Assembly: GCA_910578065.1 (NCBI GenBank)
Contig: CAJTPB010000003.1
Location: forward strand, 48,357-112,356
DNA from: an uncultured Christensenella sp.
GTDB lineage: Bacteria; Bacillota; Clostridia; Christensenellales; Borkfalkiaceae
Direction of reading: 5' to 3'
Length of the DNA stretch: 64,000 nucleotides
The number at the start of each line of letters is the position of its first letter. The first letter of the stretch is position 1. A program made the position numbers and the translations under genes. Shown piece after piece: positions 1-9,738 of this stretch. The notes under the pieces were generated by a model that saw nothing but the letters and a program-made list of their open reading frames with translations, did not search any database and was not told where the DNA came from.

Positions 1-47
1 AAAGCCGAAAGCAAGTGTTGGGCGTAAAACTCGTCGAACACGGATAA
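1..47 (+). CDS. 3' end of an upstream gene, probably a LacI-type regulator
   Basis: Reading from base 3, 14 codons run to a TAA at 45-47 and end in RKQVLGVKLVEHG. LacI-family proteins commonly end in a similar leucine/valine, Glu-Arg-Gly tail. The position directly before a sugar ABC operon fits a local sugar-responsive repressor. Only the tail is visible, so the family assignment is tentative. Confidence 0.4.
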   Translation, partial: SRKQVLGVKLVEHG

Positions 48-60
48 AACAAAAATTTTC

Positions 61-78
61 AAAAGGGGCGCCCCTTTT
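61..78. terminator. Perfect 18-bp palindrome after the upstream gene
   Basis: AAAAGGGGCGCCCCTTTT is a perfect inverted repeat starting 13 bases after the upstream stop codon. The GC core with a short T run fits a rho-independent terminator for the regulator gene, readable from either strand. The T tract is only four bases, so termination may be partial. Confidence 0.55.
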
Positions 79-80
79 GC

Positions 81-104
81 TATTACCGAGCTTACTCGGT
101 AATA
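81..104. promoter_or_regulatory. Perfect palindrome before the ABC operon (operator or second hairpin)
   Basis: The arms TATTACCGAG and CTCGGTAATA flank CTTA. No T tract follows on the plus strand, so it is not a classic terminator for the upstream gene. It lies about 85 bases upstream of the transporter start codon and just after the putative regulator gene, a plausible operator position. An RNA hairpin in the leader is the alternative. No convincing promoter was seen next to it. Confidence 0.4.
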
Positions 105-188
105 AAAACAATTAACAAGGAAAAGAAAAGTTCGTTTTCCGAAAGGCGCCGTTTTAAATTCAGAAATAATGATACGGAGGAATCATAC

Positions 189-1910
189 ATGAAAAAATTC
201 AAGAAATTGATGACACTTTCCCTTGCGGGAATGCTCGCGCTTTCGGGCGGAGCGGCGTTTGTCGGTTGCGGCGACGGCGGGGATGACGGCGGCTTCGATG
301 AAGACGGAAATTACAGACCTTCCGCTTCGGGTACGACCATTCAGTTTTGGGGTTACGGCGACGCTGCGGAAACGAACGTATTCGGGAATATCGTAAAAAA
401 ATTCAACGAAACGATCGGAAGCGAAAACAATGTAAAGGTAGAATACACCGCGCAGCCTTCCAACGGATATTCTTCTGCGGCTTCGATGCAGCTTTCCAGC
501 TCGTCTCCGCCCGACGTCGTTTACGTGGAAGACGCGCTTGTAAAATCTTGGGCGGATTCCCTGTATTTGGAACAGCTTGACAAAAAGGATGAAAACGGCA
601 ACTACGTTTACAAGGGCTTAGAAGAGTTCCTCGGCGGCAACGTATGGGAACAGGGAATCGGGCGTTACCGCTACGACGTGGATACGGCAACGGTAACCGA
701 CAGTTCGGCGCTGTGGGCGCTGCCCAAGGATATCGGACCTACCGTTCTTTACTATAACAAAAAGAATATGCAGCGGTTGGGCATCGAGATCGTATCCGTT
801 CCCGCAGACGGGCTGAAAGAGAAAGGATATCCCGAAAAGGGCTTCTTCGAAAAAGACGGAAAGAAATATTTCAACAACCGCATTCCCATGAGCTGGGATG
901 AAACGATCGCGCTTGCGCAGTTGCAGCAGAGGGAAGGCTTGTGCCGTTACGGATTCTTTACCGAATGGTGGTTCTCCTACGGCTGGTCGGTCGGCGGGGA
1001 TTGCGTGGAATACGTGACCGATGCGGACGGCGCGGGTTATTACGAATTTACTTTGAACGACGAAACGTATAACTGGATCGTAAAAGACGACGTGGAAAAA
1101 ATCGAAGTAAACGGAAACGAATACAAGCGCGGCGAAATTGTTTCGTATGCCGATAAAAAGTCGGCGGATTTCACTTCCGAAAAGCAAGCGAATTGCAACC
1201 GTCTTCCTTCCATGAAAGACGCGTTCCTCGAATTCTGCGCGCTTACCACGCCCGACGAAAAGGAAGTGGGCACCCGTTCGGACGGTTCTAAAAAATTAGG
1301 CAACCGCGTTTCGATGGGGGCGGATTCGCTGGGCACGCAGCAGGCGGAAGATCTGTTTGTAAGCGGCGAAATTGGTATGTTCGTAGACGGCAGATGGGAA
1401 GTTACCTTCCTGCGCGAAGAAATGGAAAAGGGCTCGTGGGACGTAGCGCCCCTTCCCCAATATAAAGAATACGACCAAGAGGGCAACGTTACGGTGCACG
1501 GCATTCGCGCGGGGCACAGCGGTTCGGTAGGGCTTGCAATCGCAGAAGGCAGCAGCAAAAAGAGCGCATCGTGGCTGTTCCTCCGCTACGTTGCGGGCGA
1601 AGCAGGGCAAACGAGCCAATCGGAAGCGGGCTTCTGCATTCCCAACCAAAAAGACCTTGCAAACAGCCCTGTATTCTTGCAGACCGAACAAGATCCCATT
1701 AACTCTATCGTATTCGTAGAAGCGGCGGAACATCAAACCCCCGGCGACTGGTGGTATTTGAAAAACAATCTTTGGATCGACAAATGGGCAAACTGCCTTA
1801 ACCACGAAGTGCGCGAAGGCAAAAAGACGGTCGATTATCTGTTCGAAACGTACAGCGAAAGCACGCAGAAAGATCTTTATTCCTACACCAATTACAAGCC
1901 TAAGGCTTAA
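189..1910 (+). CDS. Sugar ABC transporter substrate-binding lipoprotein
   Basis: This 573-aa protein is the extracellular solute receptor of a carbohydrate ABC importer. It has a lysine-rich N-terminus, a hydrophobic stretch and a lipobox ending at Cys27 (FVGC), followed by a Gly/Asp-rich linker. The mature part has the family 1 extracellular solute-binding layout, with an N-terminal TIQFWGYG strand and a late GMFVDGRWE segment. It is longer than the usual 420-450 aa. The start follows GGAGGA at 177-182. It is the first gene of an apparent operon with two permeases and GH43 genes, which suggests oligosaccharide import, perhaps arabinan- or xylan-derived. No ATPase gene is present; such systems usually share an MsmK-type ATPase encoded elsewhere. 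Confidence 0.9.
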   Translation: MKKFKKLMTLSLAGMLALSGGAAFVGCGDGGDDGGFDEDGNYRPSASGTTIQFWGYGDAAETNVFGNIVKKFNETIGSENNVKVEYTAQPSNGYSSAASMQLSSSSPPDVVYVEDALVKSWADSLYLEQLDKKDENGNYVYKGLEEFLGGNVWEQGIGRYRYDVDTATVTDSSALWALPKDIGPTVLYYNKKNMQRLGIEIVSVPADGLKEKGYPEKGFFEKDGKKYFNNRIPMSWDETIALAQLQQREGLCRYGFFTEWWFSYGWSVGGDCVEYVTDADGAGYYEFTLNDETYNWIVKDDVEKIEVNGNEYKRGEIVSYADKKSADFTSEKQANCNRLPSMKDAFLEFCALTTPDEKEVGTRSDGSKKLGNRVSMGADSLGTQQAEDLFVSGEIGMFVDGRWEVTFLREEMEKGSWDVAPLPQYKEYDQEGNVTVHGIRAGHSGSVGLAIAEGSSKKSASWLFLRYVAGEAGQTSQSEAGFCIPNQKDLANSPVFLQTEQDPINSIVFVEAAEHQTPGDWWYLKNNLWIDKWANCLNHEVREGKKTVDYLFETYSESTQKDLYSYTNYKPKA

Positions 1911-1935
1911 CGCTTAGGAAAGAGAGGGGAGAGAT

Positions 1936-2928
1936 ATGATGTTTCGTAAAAAAACCGACGTCGGTTCCGAAGCGGTGGCTTTGGAATCGACGGGCGGGCT
2001 TCCCGTTCCCGAACGGGAAGGAAAGGTAAAAAAGCGGATCAATAAAGAAGAGATCGTAGGTTGGACGCTTACGGGCATTCCCATTTTGGGGTTCTTGATT
2101 TTCGGATTGATCCCGCTTGTGTTCTCGTTCTATATCTCGTTTAACACCTTCCGCGGGTTGCGCTTAAACACCGCGCAGTGGGTGGGGTTCGACAACTTCG
2201 GCAAAGTGCTTTCCGATCCGCTGTTTTGGATCTCGGTGCGCAATACGGTGTTGGTAATCGTCGCAACCATTTTATCGCTTGCGATCTCTATCGTAATCAG
2301 CACGTTGCTGTTTCAGGTAAAGCGGGGGAAAAAACTGTATCAAACGGTGTTCTTTATCCCGTACGTGTGTTCGATGGTCGCCATTACCTTTATGTGGCAG
2401 TGGATCTTCAACTACAATTACGGCGTGTTGAACGCAATTTTGCGTTCGCTCGGCTTTATCGGCGAAAACGTAAATTGGCTGAATAACGAGGGCTCGTTCA
2501 TCTTCTGTATGTACGTGGTGCTTGTTTGGGGCGGAACGGGCTTTAACATTATTCTGCTTTCGGCGGCGCTTACCAACGTAAACAAAAACTGTTACGAGGC
2601 GGCGGAATTAGACGGCGCGGGCGTATTTACAAAGTTCTTTAAAATTACCCTTCCCGCCATTTCGCCCACCGTGTTCTATTTGCTGATTACGGGCGTAATA
2701 GGGGCGCTGCAAGAATTTTCGCGCTTTCAAGTTATGGCGCCGGACGGCGGACCGCAATATGCGGGGCTTACCATTGTGTTTTATCTGTACCGCTTGCTGT
2801 TTAACGCGCAAGGGGGGTCGGATATCGGGCTTGCCACTTCCGTGGGCTGGATCCTCGCGGTGCTGATCGCGGGCGTTGTGGGTTTGAACTTCTGGGGTTC
2901 GAAAAAGTGGGTGAGTTATGATGAATAA
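1936..2928 (+). CDS. Sugar ABC transporter permease, MalF/UgpA type
   Basis: This 330-aa inner-membrane permease has about six transmembrane segments after a charged N-terminal extension of roughly 40 residues. The EAA loop that docks the ATPase is visible as EAAELDGAGVFTKFFKITLP. A strong purine-rich ribosome site precedes the ATG. It starts 25 bases after the binding-protein gene and overlaps the next permease by 11 bases, so the two permeases are translationally coupled and should form a heterodimer. Confidence 0.92.
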   Translation: MMFRKKTDVGSEAVALESTGGLPVPEREGKVKKRINKEEIVGWTLTGIPILGFLIFGLIPLVFSFYISFNTFRGLRLNTAQWVGFDNFGKVLSDPLFWISVRNTVLVIVATILSLAISIVISTLLFQVKRGKKLYQTVFFIPYVCSMVAITFMWQWIFNYNYGVLNAILRSLGFIGENVNWLNNEGSFIFCMYVVLVWGGTGFNIILLSAALTNVNKNCYEAAELDGAGVFTKFFKITLPAISPTVFYLLITGVIGALQEFSRFQVMAPDGGPQYAGLTIVFYLYRLLFNAQGGSDIGLATSVGWILAVLIAGVVGLNFWGSKKWVSYDE

Positions 2929-3826
2929 TCAACAGATGACGCAGGGAACGCAGAAACCCAAAAGCAAATCGATACAGAACAATTCCGTCAACAAGGCGAA
3001 AAAAGCGGTAACGCACGCGCTGTTGATCTTGTTCCTGCTTTGGATCTTAATTCCCTTTTATATCGTAATCGTAACAAGTTTCAAATCTTTGGAAGAGGCG
3101 AACAGCCCCAACTTTACCTGGTTCCCCGTAAAGGGATTTTCGTTCGAAGGGTATAAGCGGGTGTTCGAATCGCCGATCGCAAATTCATATACGGCGATCC
3201 TTACGGGATTTTGGAACACTTTATGGATCATTATTCCGCCCACGCTGATCGGGCTTACCACTTCGGCTTTGGCGGCGTACGCATTTGCTAAACTGCGCTT
3301 CCGCGGAAAGAACATTCTGTTCGGCGTGCTTCTTTCTACCATGATGATCCCCGGCATCGTTACGCTTGTTCCGTCGTTCACCATATACGACGTGATCGGC
3401 TGGCGTAAAACGCCGCTGCCTTTGATGATCCCCGGCATGTTCGGCGCGGCGGCGTGCGTGTTCTATCTTCGTCAGTTCTTTATGGGCATTCCTACCGAAA
3501 CGCTGGAAGCCGCCCGTATCGACGGATTAGGTTATTTGGGTATCTTTTTCCGCATGATGGTTCCGCTTGCGGTGCCCGCGCTTATCGCGCAAGGGGTATT
3601 GGGATTCGTCGGCGGATACAACGATTATTTTGCGCCGCTGCTCTATTTAACGCAGCCGCCCATGCAAACGCTGCAAATCGCATTAACGACGTTTGTTTCG
3701 CAGTATAACGCCGATTGGCCCGCGATCATGGCGGGAACGATCGTTGCGTTGCTTCCTACGGTGGCGATCTATATTGTTGCGCAAAAGTACTTTATCGAAG
3801 GCATTGCGACTTCGGGATTAAAATAA
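2918..3826 (+). CDS. Sugar ABC transporter permease, MalG/UgpE type
   Basis: This 302-aa partner permease has six predicted membrane segments and a C-terminal EAA motif (EAARIDGLGYLGIFF). The start used is the first of two adjacent ATG codons, inside the end of the preceding permease gene; ATG at 2921 is equally possible. With the preceding two genes it forms a complete importer apart from the ATPase. Confidence 0.92.
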   Translation: MMNNQQMTQGTQKPKSKSIQNNSVNKAKKAVTHALLILFLLWILIPFYIVIVTSFKSLEEANSPNFTWFPVKGFSFEGYKRVFESPIANSYTAILTGFWNTLWIIIPPTLIGLTTSALAAYAFAKLRFRGKNILFGVLLSTMMIPGIVTLVPSFTIYDVIGWRKTPLPLMIPGMFGAAACVFYLRQFFMGIPTETLEAARIDGLGYLGIFFRMMVPLAVPALIAQGVLGFVGGYNDYFAPLLYLTQPPMQTLQIALTTFVSQYNADWPAIMAGTIVALLPTVAIYIVAQKYFIEGIATSGLK

Positions 3827-3852
3827 ACAAGCAAATTATAAGGAGGAAAGTT

Positions 3853-5649
3853 ATGAAAAAAATCACTGCGCTTTTATTAAGCGCGCCGATGCTGCTGGGC
3901 GCTTGCGCGTTGACCGCCTGCGGCGACGAGGAGCCGTTATCGTTGAAATATTACGATTACAAAGGCAGCACGGTGGAGTATAACAGAGAAACCGTGTACC
4001 AAAACGATTTAAAAGTTTTGGGCGCGGACCCTTCCGCCATCTACATTTCGGAAGGGGAGCAGGCGGGGTACTATTACATGTACTTTACGAGCGACGATAT
4101 CGGCGCAAGCGGATATCAGTGCTACCGCAGTAAAAACTTGAACGATTGGGAGTGCATGGGGGTTGCTTATGTTCCCACGCTGTATTGCGATCAAGAAACG
4201 GGCATCACGTATTCTTCGTTTGCAAGCTCTAACTTCTGGGCGCCCGAAGTTATTTACGACAGTGAAACAAAGCTGTACTATATGTTCTATAATGCAAGCT
4301 ATCTGTATCGCGGTTTAGACTTTTATTTAGACGTTGCGATCAGTTCCCGGCCCAACGGACCTTTTGTGCAGTATGCGGAATGGATTCAAACGACAGACGC
4401 TTCCCAAGAAGAAAAAGACGCTTGGAAGCCCGTTCGCGACGATGAAGCTGCGCGCAGGGGTAATATAGAAGCGGGGAAACTTTATATAAACAAACCGCTG
4501 TTCGATTTTGCGAAGATGAACCCCGAAGATCCGCTGTACGAAGCGGACAACAACGGATATTTAAAGGTAATCGACGCAAGCCCGTTTGTCGATCCGGTAA
4601 CGGGGCAGAAATACATGTACTTCGTACGCGACTTGGGCGGCAAGTATCAGAAATCGGTCATCTACGGCATGGAATTGAACGACGATTGGACGCCCGCGCT
4701 CGATGAAAACGGTTATTATAAAACGGTAAAACAGCTTACCGATAACAACCGTTTAACGGTAGGCGGCGCGCCTGCGGAACTGAACGAAGGCGACGTAAAC
4801 GAAGGTCCGTTCACCATTTACAACAAAGAAAACGGCAAGTATTACCTTACTTTCTCGGTAAACGGTTATAAAGATAAAATGTATCAGGTGCGGCTGGCGG
4901 TGGCGGATTCGCCCCTCGGCGATTTTAAAAAACTGACGCGGGAAGAGGGCGGTTACGTACTTTATGCCGAAGGCGGCTGGACATGGGCTTCGGGTACGGG
5001 GCATCATAGCTTTGTAACGGTGGGCGATCAAATTTTTATCGTTTACCATGCGCATACCAACCGCGTAACGGGCGGCAATCAGCGTGCGATCGCTTTCGAC
5101 GAAATGCATTGGGCAACGAACGGCAACGGACTTTTGGTTCCTCATGCAAACGGCCCTACCTTCTCTTATATGCCAAATACGGTGGGCGAATGGAATAACA
5201 TTGCGCCCGAAGCGACCGTTTCTTCCACGAACGTTGCGGAAGGAAGCGACGTGAAGTACCTCAACGACAAGTTGATTGCCTTCCACGGCGAAAGATATTT
5301 GCCGGAATTCCAAATGAATGCGGGCAGCGCGGAAATCACGCTCGAATTTGACGAATACAGAGAGATCAAGGGATTGTTCATCTTCAACAGCTGCGTTTAC
5401 GAAAAGACGATCGGCGCGATCAGTTCCGTTAAGTTCGATTCGAAGAACGAAAAGGGAAGAGAACTGCAATACGTTACGGGAAAACTCGAATACGATTGGG
5501 ATAAGTACTATACGAGCGAAGGGAAATTGATCCCCGGCGGAAATTTCGCAATCGAGTTTGCGCCCATGCAGGTAAAGAAAATTACGATTTCCATTTCCGG
5601 CATGCAGGATATCTGCGCCCTTGCCGATATTATGGTGCTTGGAAAATAA
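3853..5649 (+). CDS. GH43 glycoside hydrolase lipoprotein
   Basis: This 598-aa secreted lipoprotein belongs to glycoside hydrolase family 43 (arabinofuranosidase, arabinanase or xylosidase activities). The start is set by AGGAGGAAAG at 3841 and by a signal peptide with lipobox Cys (LGAC at 18 or LTAC at 23). An earlier in-frame ATG at 3715 would add a non-signal extension inside the permease gene and was rejected. The three GH43 acidic sites are visible: Asp59 in GADPS, the Asp in IDASPF and the Glu in NEGPF. After the five-bladed propeller (to about residue 440) comes a C-terminal beta-sandwich resembling a discoidin-type carbohydrate-binding module. It probably trims oligosaccharides at the cell surface for the importer. 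Confidence 0.85.
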   Translation: MKKITALLLSAPMLLGACALTACGDEEPLSLKYYDYKGSTVEYNRETVYQNDLKVLGADPSAIYISEGEQAGYYYMYFTSDDIGASGYQCYRSKNLNDWECMGVAYVPTLYCDQETGITYSSFASSNFWAPEVIYDSETKLYYMFYNASYLYRGLDFYLDVAISSRPNGPFVQYAEWIQTTDASQEEKDAWKPVRDDEAARRGNIEAGKLYINKPLFDFAKMNPEDPLYEADNNGYLKVIDASPFVDPVTGQKYMYFVRDLGGKYQKSVIYGMELNDDWTPALDENGYYKTVKQLTDNNRLTVGGAPAELNEGDVNEGPFTIYNKENGKYYLTFSVNGYKDKMYQVRLAVADSPLGDFKKLTREEGGYVLYAEGGWTWASGTGHHSFVTVGDQIFIVYHAHTNRVTGGNQRAIAFDEMHWATNGNGLLVPHANGPTFSYMPNTVGEWNNIAPEATVSSTNVAEGSDVKYLNDKLIAFHGERYLPEFQMNAGSAEITLEFDEYREIKGLFIFNSCVYEKTIGAISSVKFDSKNEKGRELQYVTGKLEYDWDKYYTSEGKLIPGGNFAIEFAPMQVKKITISISGMQDICALADIMVLGK

Positions 5650-5662
5650 GGAGGATGGGAAA

Positions 5663-8600
5663 ATGAAAAAGAGAAATTTAGCGTTGGCATTAACGACGGC
5701 GGCGATGAGCGCTTTCGCGGTTGCGGGTTTATGCGCCTGCGGCGACGACGAACCGCAAGCCGATTACGGTCCCGATCAGTTCGTTTATAATCAAGGCATA
5801 AACGATTGGACGAAACTCGAATATCCCGATGCCGGTATGAAGATGGACGGCAAAGTGGAATCTTCCGAATACGGCGAAAAATATTTGAGCTTTTCCGACG
5901 TAAACGGCGTAAACATGAAAGTATATGCGCACATGGGCGAAGAGGGCGTTTTCTTCGGCTTTCAATCGAACGACAAGCGCGTATATTGCGAAGCGGAACA
6001 AGTTTATAACAACACGAGTATCGAAATTCAAGTTGCTCCCTTCGGAACGGAAAAACTGAACGCAAACGTCATTCAGCTGCGTTTGGGGGCGAACGGCTAT
6101 GCGGAACAATGGGTAGGACTGCGCGAAAATAACATGCAGTACGATTATACAAGAAAGTATATTCCCAGCATGGGCGCGGTAAGCATTAACGGAAAGCTGA
6201 ACTCTTCCGATTGCGACGGCTATTCGATGGAACTGTATTTGCCCTATTCTTCTATGAATTTAAGCGAAAAGCCCGAATCGGTGGTATGCACGCCTTCTTT
6301 TAACACCAAGGCTTCGGCGGGCGAAGGTCCCCGCGCTACCTGGACGATGATGCTCGGCTGCGATTTGTCGCAACCCGCTTCGTGGTATGTGGTAGACGAC
6401 GGCGGCATGACGACGCAAACGGCGGGCTTCGAAGTAGGCGAAAACGGGCTTGTAGAACAAAAAGGCGGATCGAACGAGTTCTACTATTTCGATAGCGTGC
6501 CCGTAGAAGCATACTATTTAAAGACAAAACTTTCGCAGAAAGAGTTTTTAAATAACGATAACTGGCCGAAGTTCGGGCTTGTAAACAAGTCGGAATCGGC
6601 GCTCGTGCCCTTCTTGGTAGACGCGGGCAACAGAACGGGCACCGATTTTACGGTGGTGAAAGCAGTGCAAAGCACCGCTTCGGGCACCAGTTGGCTTTGG
6701 GACGAATCGATTGCTCCTATGAGCGGACGTTGGGCAAACGACTATATCAAGGGATATCAAAATCTCGAATTCGAAACAATTTACTGCGAAGGGAACTTGT
6801 ACTTCGTAATCGACGGCGTGCTGGTTTATTCAGTAAAGAACTTTGCGGATCCCGCGCAGGGAGCAATTCCCGGACTGATGTGCTTTAACACGGTTGCTGC
6901 GTTCGAAAACTGCGTTTACGAAAAAGATACCGCAAAGGTAAAAGAAGAACTTGCAAAATACGCGCCCAAACATGCGGCGATCGACGGCGATCTTTCCGAT
7001 TGGGCAAACCTTTCCATCGGCGACGAATTAAATAAAAAAGACGCGAACAACCACAACGAATTAACGGTGCGCGCGTTCCGCGGCGACGACGGTATTTATA
7101 TCGCGTACCAAGTTAAGCACGAAACGCTTTGCCCGCTTATCAAGTGGAGCGAGGGCTGGTGGCGCAATACGAACGTAGAGTTCTTTATCGGAGATAAGCA
7201 GTATGCAATGACCCCCGCAGGTTATGGCGGCTATATGGACGCGATCTTCACCACGGTAAAAGACGAAAGCGGCGCATATTACAACAGCGTTGCGGAAATT
7301 TATATTTCCAACGCTATGCTCGAAAAAGACGGCTTCGACCTTTCGGAACAGCTTACGGCGGGCTTTGCGTTCAAATCGCCCAGCGGCGACGAAGGTTCGA
7401 AATTGAACGGCAACGATTGGTGGTATTTCGGCGGCGAACCCACCGTATATCAATACCCGATCACGGCGAACGGCATCGGCACGGGAAATGAGGGAGGAGA
7501 GCCTCCTATTGAATCTCCGTTTACGTTAGACGGCGACCTCAGCGATTGGGAAGCGGAATCCATTAAGTCGGTTACCCTTGTCGGCGCAGGCAATACGTCG
7601 CATAAGGGCGCGAAGTGGTATGCTTCGTTGCAGGAAGACGGCTTATATCTTGCGGTAGAAGCAAAACACGATGCATTTATTAGCGGAAAACCTTCTTGGT
7701 ATGATAACACCAATTTCGAGTTCTTCCTCGGAACAGATCGCGTTCAGCGTTACGTGTATTTCGATAAGGAAGATCACGTTTCTGCAAGCGCGCCCGATAT
7801 CAAGACGGCGATGAAGAAACTTTCCGTTACCGAAGGGGAAGGCGTGGCGAAATACCACACTGTGATCGAAGTGTATTTGCCCGCTTCGCACATCAAGAAC
7901 ATGACGCAAGAAGGCATGATCCGCGTAGGTATGGCTTGGAAAACCGCAGGCGACGACATTGTGGGCGCAGGCACGAACTGGGGCGGAGATTCCTGGTGGT
8001 GCGCATACGGTTCCAATCCCAACAACTTGGAATATATGTTGTACGTTACCGAAAGCGGCGCGTATCTGAAAAACGAATATTTGAACCCCGATATGACGTT
8101 CGGGAAAGACGGCATTGCGGCGACAACGCTCGCCATCACGTTAGACGGCGATGTTTCCGAATGGACGGGAATTAAGACGGTCGGCATTACGGGTACGGAT
8201 TCCTTTGCGGGCAAGAGCGTAAAATTCTACGGTTCGCTGCAAACGACGGGCTTGTACCTTGCGGCAGACGTAACGCACGGAACGTATACGACGGGCAAGG
8301 GAGCATGGCACGAAAACACCAACTTCGAGTTCTTCGTAGGCGAATTCAGCGGCGGCGGCCCCCGTCAATGTTACGTGTACGCAACGGAAACGGGCTTTAA
8401 GGCAAGCAACTCGTATATTCAAGTTGCATCTACAACGAGCGAAGCGGGCGGTTTCCATCATACGGTTGTGGAAGTATTCATTCCCATAGAGCACCTCGGA
8501 CCCGATTACGCGATCCAAAACGGCGAGATCCGCGTAGGTATGGCTTGGAAGACGGGCGGCGACGAAATCAACAACAACGCGTTCGGCGGCAACGAAACGG

Positions 8601-8698
8601 GCGATTGGTGGCGTCCTGCGGGCACGCACCCCAACAATGCCGATATGGCGTATGTAGGCGCTGCGGGTATTTCTACCAAAGCGGAGCACAACGCTTAA
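5663..8698 (+). CDS. Large lipoprotein with repeated CBM9-like sugar-binding domains
   Basis: This 1011-aa surface lipoprotein has a signal peptide and lipobox near Cys24/Cys26 (GLCAC). The start follows AAGGAGG at 5648-5654; an upstream in-frame ATG at 5621 lies in the previous gene and lacks a signal peptide. After an N-terminal CBM9/DOMON-like domain and a lectin-like middle region (about 275-430), three CBM9-like repeats begin with DGDLSDWANL, DGDLSDWEAE and DGDVSEWTGI. Each carries an NTNFEFFLG-type strand and a late GMAWKT or GFAFKS strand. No catalytic motif is seen. It probably holds polysaccharide at the envelope for the neighbouring GH43 enzymes. Confidence 0.75.
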   Translation: MKKRNLALALTTAAMSAFAVAGLCACGDDEPQADYGPDQFVYNQGINDWTKLEYPDAGMKMDGKVESSEYGEKYLSFSDVNGVNMKVYAHMGEEGVFFGFQSNDKRVYCEAEQVYNNTSIEIQVAPFGTEKLNANVIQLRLGANGYAEQWVGLRENNMQYDYTRKYIPSMGAVSINGKLNSSDCDGYSMELYLPYSSMNLSEKPESVVCTPSFNTKASAGEGPRATWTMMLGCDLSQPASWYVVDDGGMTTQTAGFEVGENGLVEQKGGSNEFYYFDSVPVEAYYLKTKLSQKEFLNNDNWPKFGLVNKSESALVPFLVDAGNRTGTDFTVVKAVQSTASGTSWLWDESIAPMSGRWANDYIKGYQNLEFETIYCEGNLYFVIDGVLVYSVKNFADPAQGAIPGLMCFNTVAAFENCVYEKDTAKVKEELAKYAPKHAAIDGDLSDWANLSIGDELNKKDANNHNELTVRAFRGDDGIYIAYQVKHETLCPLIKWSEGWWRNTNVEFFIGDKQYAMTPAGYGGYMDAIFTTVKDESGAYYNSVAEIYISNAMLEKDGFDLSEQLTAGFAFKSPSGDEGSKLNGNDWWYFGGEPTVYQYPITANGIGTGNEGGEPPIESPFTLDGDLSDWEAESIKSVTLVGAGNTSHKGAKWYASLQEDGLYLAVEAKHDAFISGKPSWYDNTNFEFFLGTDRVQRYVYFDKEDHVSASAPDIKTAMKKLSVTEGEGVAKYHTVIEVYLPASHIKNMTQEGMIRVGMAWKTAGDDIVGAGTNWGGDSWWCAYGSNPNNLEYMLYVTESGAYLKNEYLNPDMTFGKDGIAATTLAITLDGDVSEWTGIKTVGITGTDSFAGKSVKFYGSLQTTGLYLAADVTHGTYTTGKGAWHENTNFEFFVGEFSGGGPRQCYVYATETGFKASNSYIQVASTTSEAGGFHHTVVEVFIPIEHLGPDYAIQNGEIRVGMAWKTGGDEINNNAFGGNETGDWWRPAGTHPNNADMAYVGAAGISTKAEHNA

Positions 8699-8740
8699 CA
8701 AAAATACGGGGCGAAACAAGCCGTATTAAAAAATAAGGTC

Positions 8741-8770
8741 GGGCGCATCCCATTTCGGTGCGATGCGCCC
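8741..8770 (+). terminator. Intercistronic GC-rich hairpin
   Basis: GGGCGCATC (8741-8749) pairs with GATGCGCCC (8762-8770) around a 12-base loop. The following bases (TTACTTTATC) are only moderately T-rich. It sits between the CBM9 lipoprotein gene and the next GH43 gene, so it may cause partial termination or stabilise the upstream mRNA and lower expression of the cytoplasmic enzymes. Confidence 0.55.
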
Positions 8771-8807
8771 TTACTTTATCGATTTTTTGAAAGAGGATGC
8801 GAAAAAT

Positions 8808-9737
8808 ATGAAATTGATTTTTCCCAAACAAGGCGAACCTGCGGCGCAACCCGATCCGTATATCATCTATGCGGAAGGAAAATATTTTATTTACGCAACG
8901 GGCGCCGACGGGGTAGAAGCGTATGTTTCCGACCGTCTTTGTTCGAATTGGCAGTATCTCGGCGTAGTCTTGCGCGAAGAGGGCATGCAGGAATATTGGG
9001 CTCCTTGCGCGATCGAACGCGGCGGCAAGTACTATATGTATTACTCGTCTTTCGAAAAAAGCGAAACGGACGTGCACAGGCAGGCGATCAAAGTGGCGAT
9101 CGGCGACTGTCCGCAAGGACCTTTTCGGTATCACAACACCGTTTTGCCCGCCTTTGCAATCGATCCGCACGTGGTAAAAAGCGGCGGCGATTATTATATG
9201 ATCTATTCCGCAAACGATTACGAAAGCGATCGCGCGGGAACGTATATCGCAATCGACCGCATGATTGATATGTTTACCGTAGAAGGAAACCCCGTCCGCG
9301 TCGTTTTGCCCACGCTCGACGAAGAAATTTTTATGTACGACCGTTTCCGCAAAGGGCAGAACTGGCACACGATCGAAGGCGGTTTTTACTTTCGCAAGGG
9401 CGACGATCACTATTTGACCTATTCGGGCAATTGTTACGAGAACGAAAAGTATTTCGTCGGTTACGCATACGCGCACAGTACAGAAAGCGATTTGCGCAAA
9501 ATACCCTTCCGTAAATATCCGAGCGACGATATTTACGCCCCCCTGCTTGCCAAAAACGGAGAAGAAGAGGGCACGGGGCATAACAGCGTGATCGAAGAAA
9601 ATGGCGAATATTATATCGTGTACCATGCGCGGGATATCGGCGATCGAAAGTCTTACGACACCCGCACGGCGCGCATTTGTCCGTTAAAAGCGGAAGGGGA
9701 AAAACTGACCGTGATCAGAAACGGAAAGGAGCAGTAA
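8808..9737 (+). CDS. GH43 family glycosidase without signal peptide
   Basis: This 309-aa single-domain GH43 protein lacks a signal peptide and is probably cytoplasmic, cleaving imported oligosaccharides. The acidic sites are Asp in QPDPYI, Asp in AIDPHV and Glu in TIEGGF; the late GHNS motif is present. The chosen ATG has AAGAGGA upstream at 8791-8797. The in-frame ATG at 8763 falls inside the preceding hairpin and was rejected. Substrate cannot be told from sequence; alpha-L-arabinofuranosidase or beta-xylosidase are the usual options. Confidence 0.85.
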   Translation: MKLIFPKQGEPAAQPDPYIIYAEGKYFIYATGADGVEAYVSDRLCSNWQYLGVVLREEGMQEYWAPCAIERGGKYYMYYSSFEKSETDVHRQAIKVAIGDCPQGPFRYHNTVLPAFAIDPHVVKSGGDYYMIYSANDYESDRAGTYIAIDRMIDMFTVEGNPVRVVLPTLDEEIFMYDRFRKGQNWHTIEGGFYFRKGDDHYLTYSGNCYENEKYFVGYAYAHSTESDLRKIPFRKYPSDDIYAPLLAKNGEEEGTGHNSVIEENGEYYIVYHARDIGDRKSYDTRTARICPLKAEGEKLTVIRNGKEQ

Positions 9738-9738
9738 A

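Noticed and set aside
4753..5469. 238-codon open frame on the minus strand
   Set aside because: Antisense of the GH43 lipoprotein, no start signal and no recognisable family.
8673..9626. 317-codon open frame on the minus strand
   Set aside because: Antisense of a clear GH43 gene; low-complexity Val/Ile/Phe/Arg translation typical of a shadow frame.
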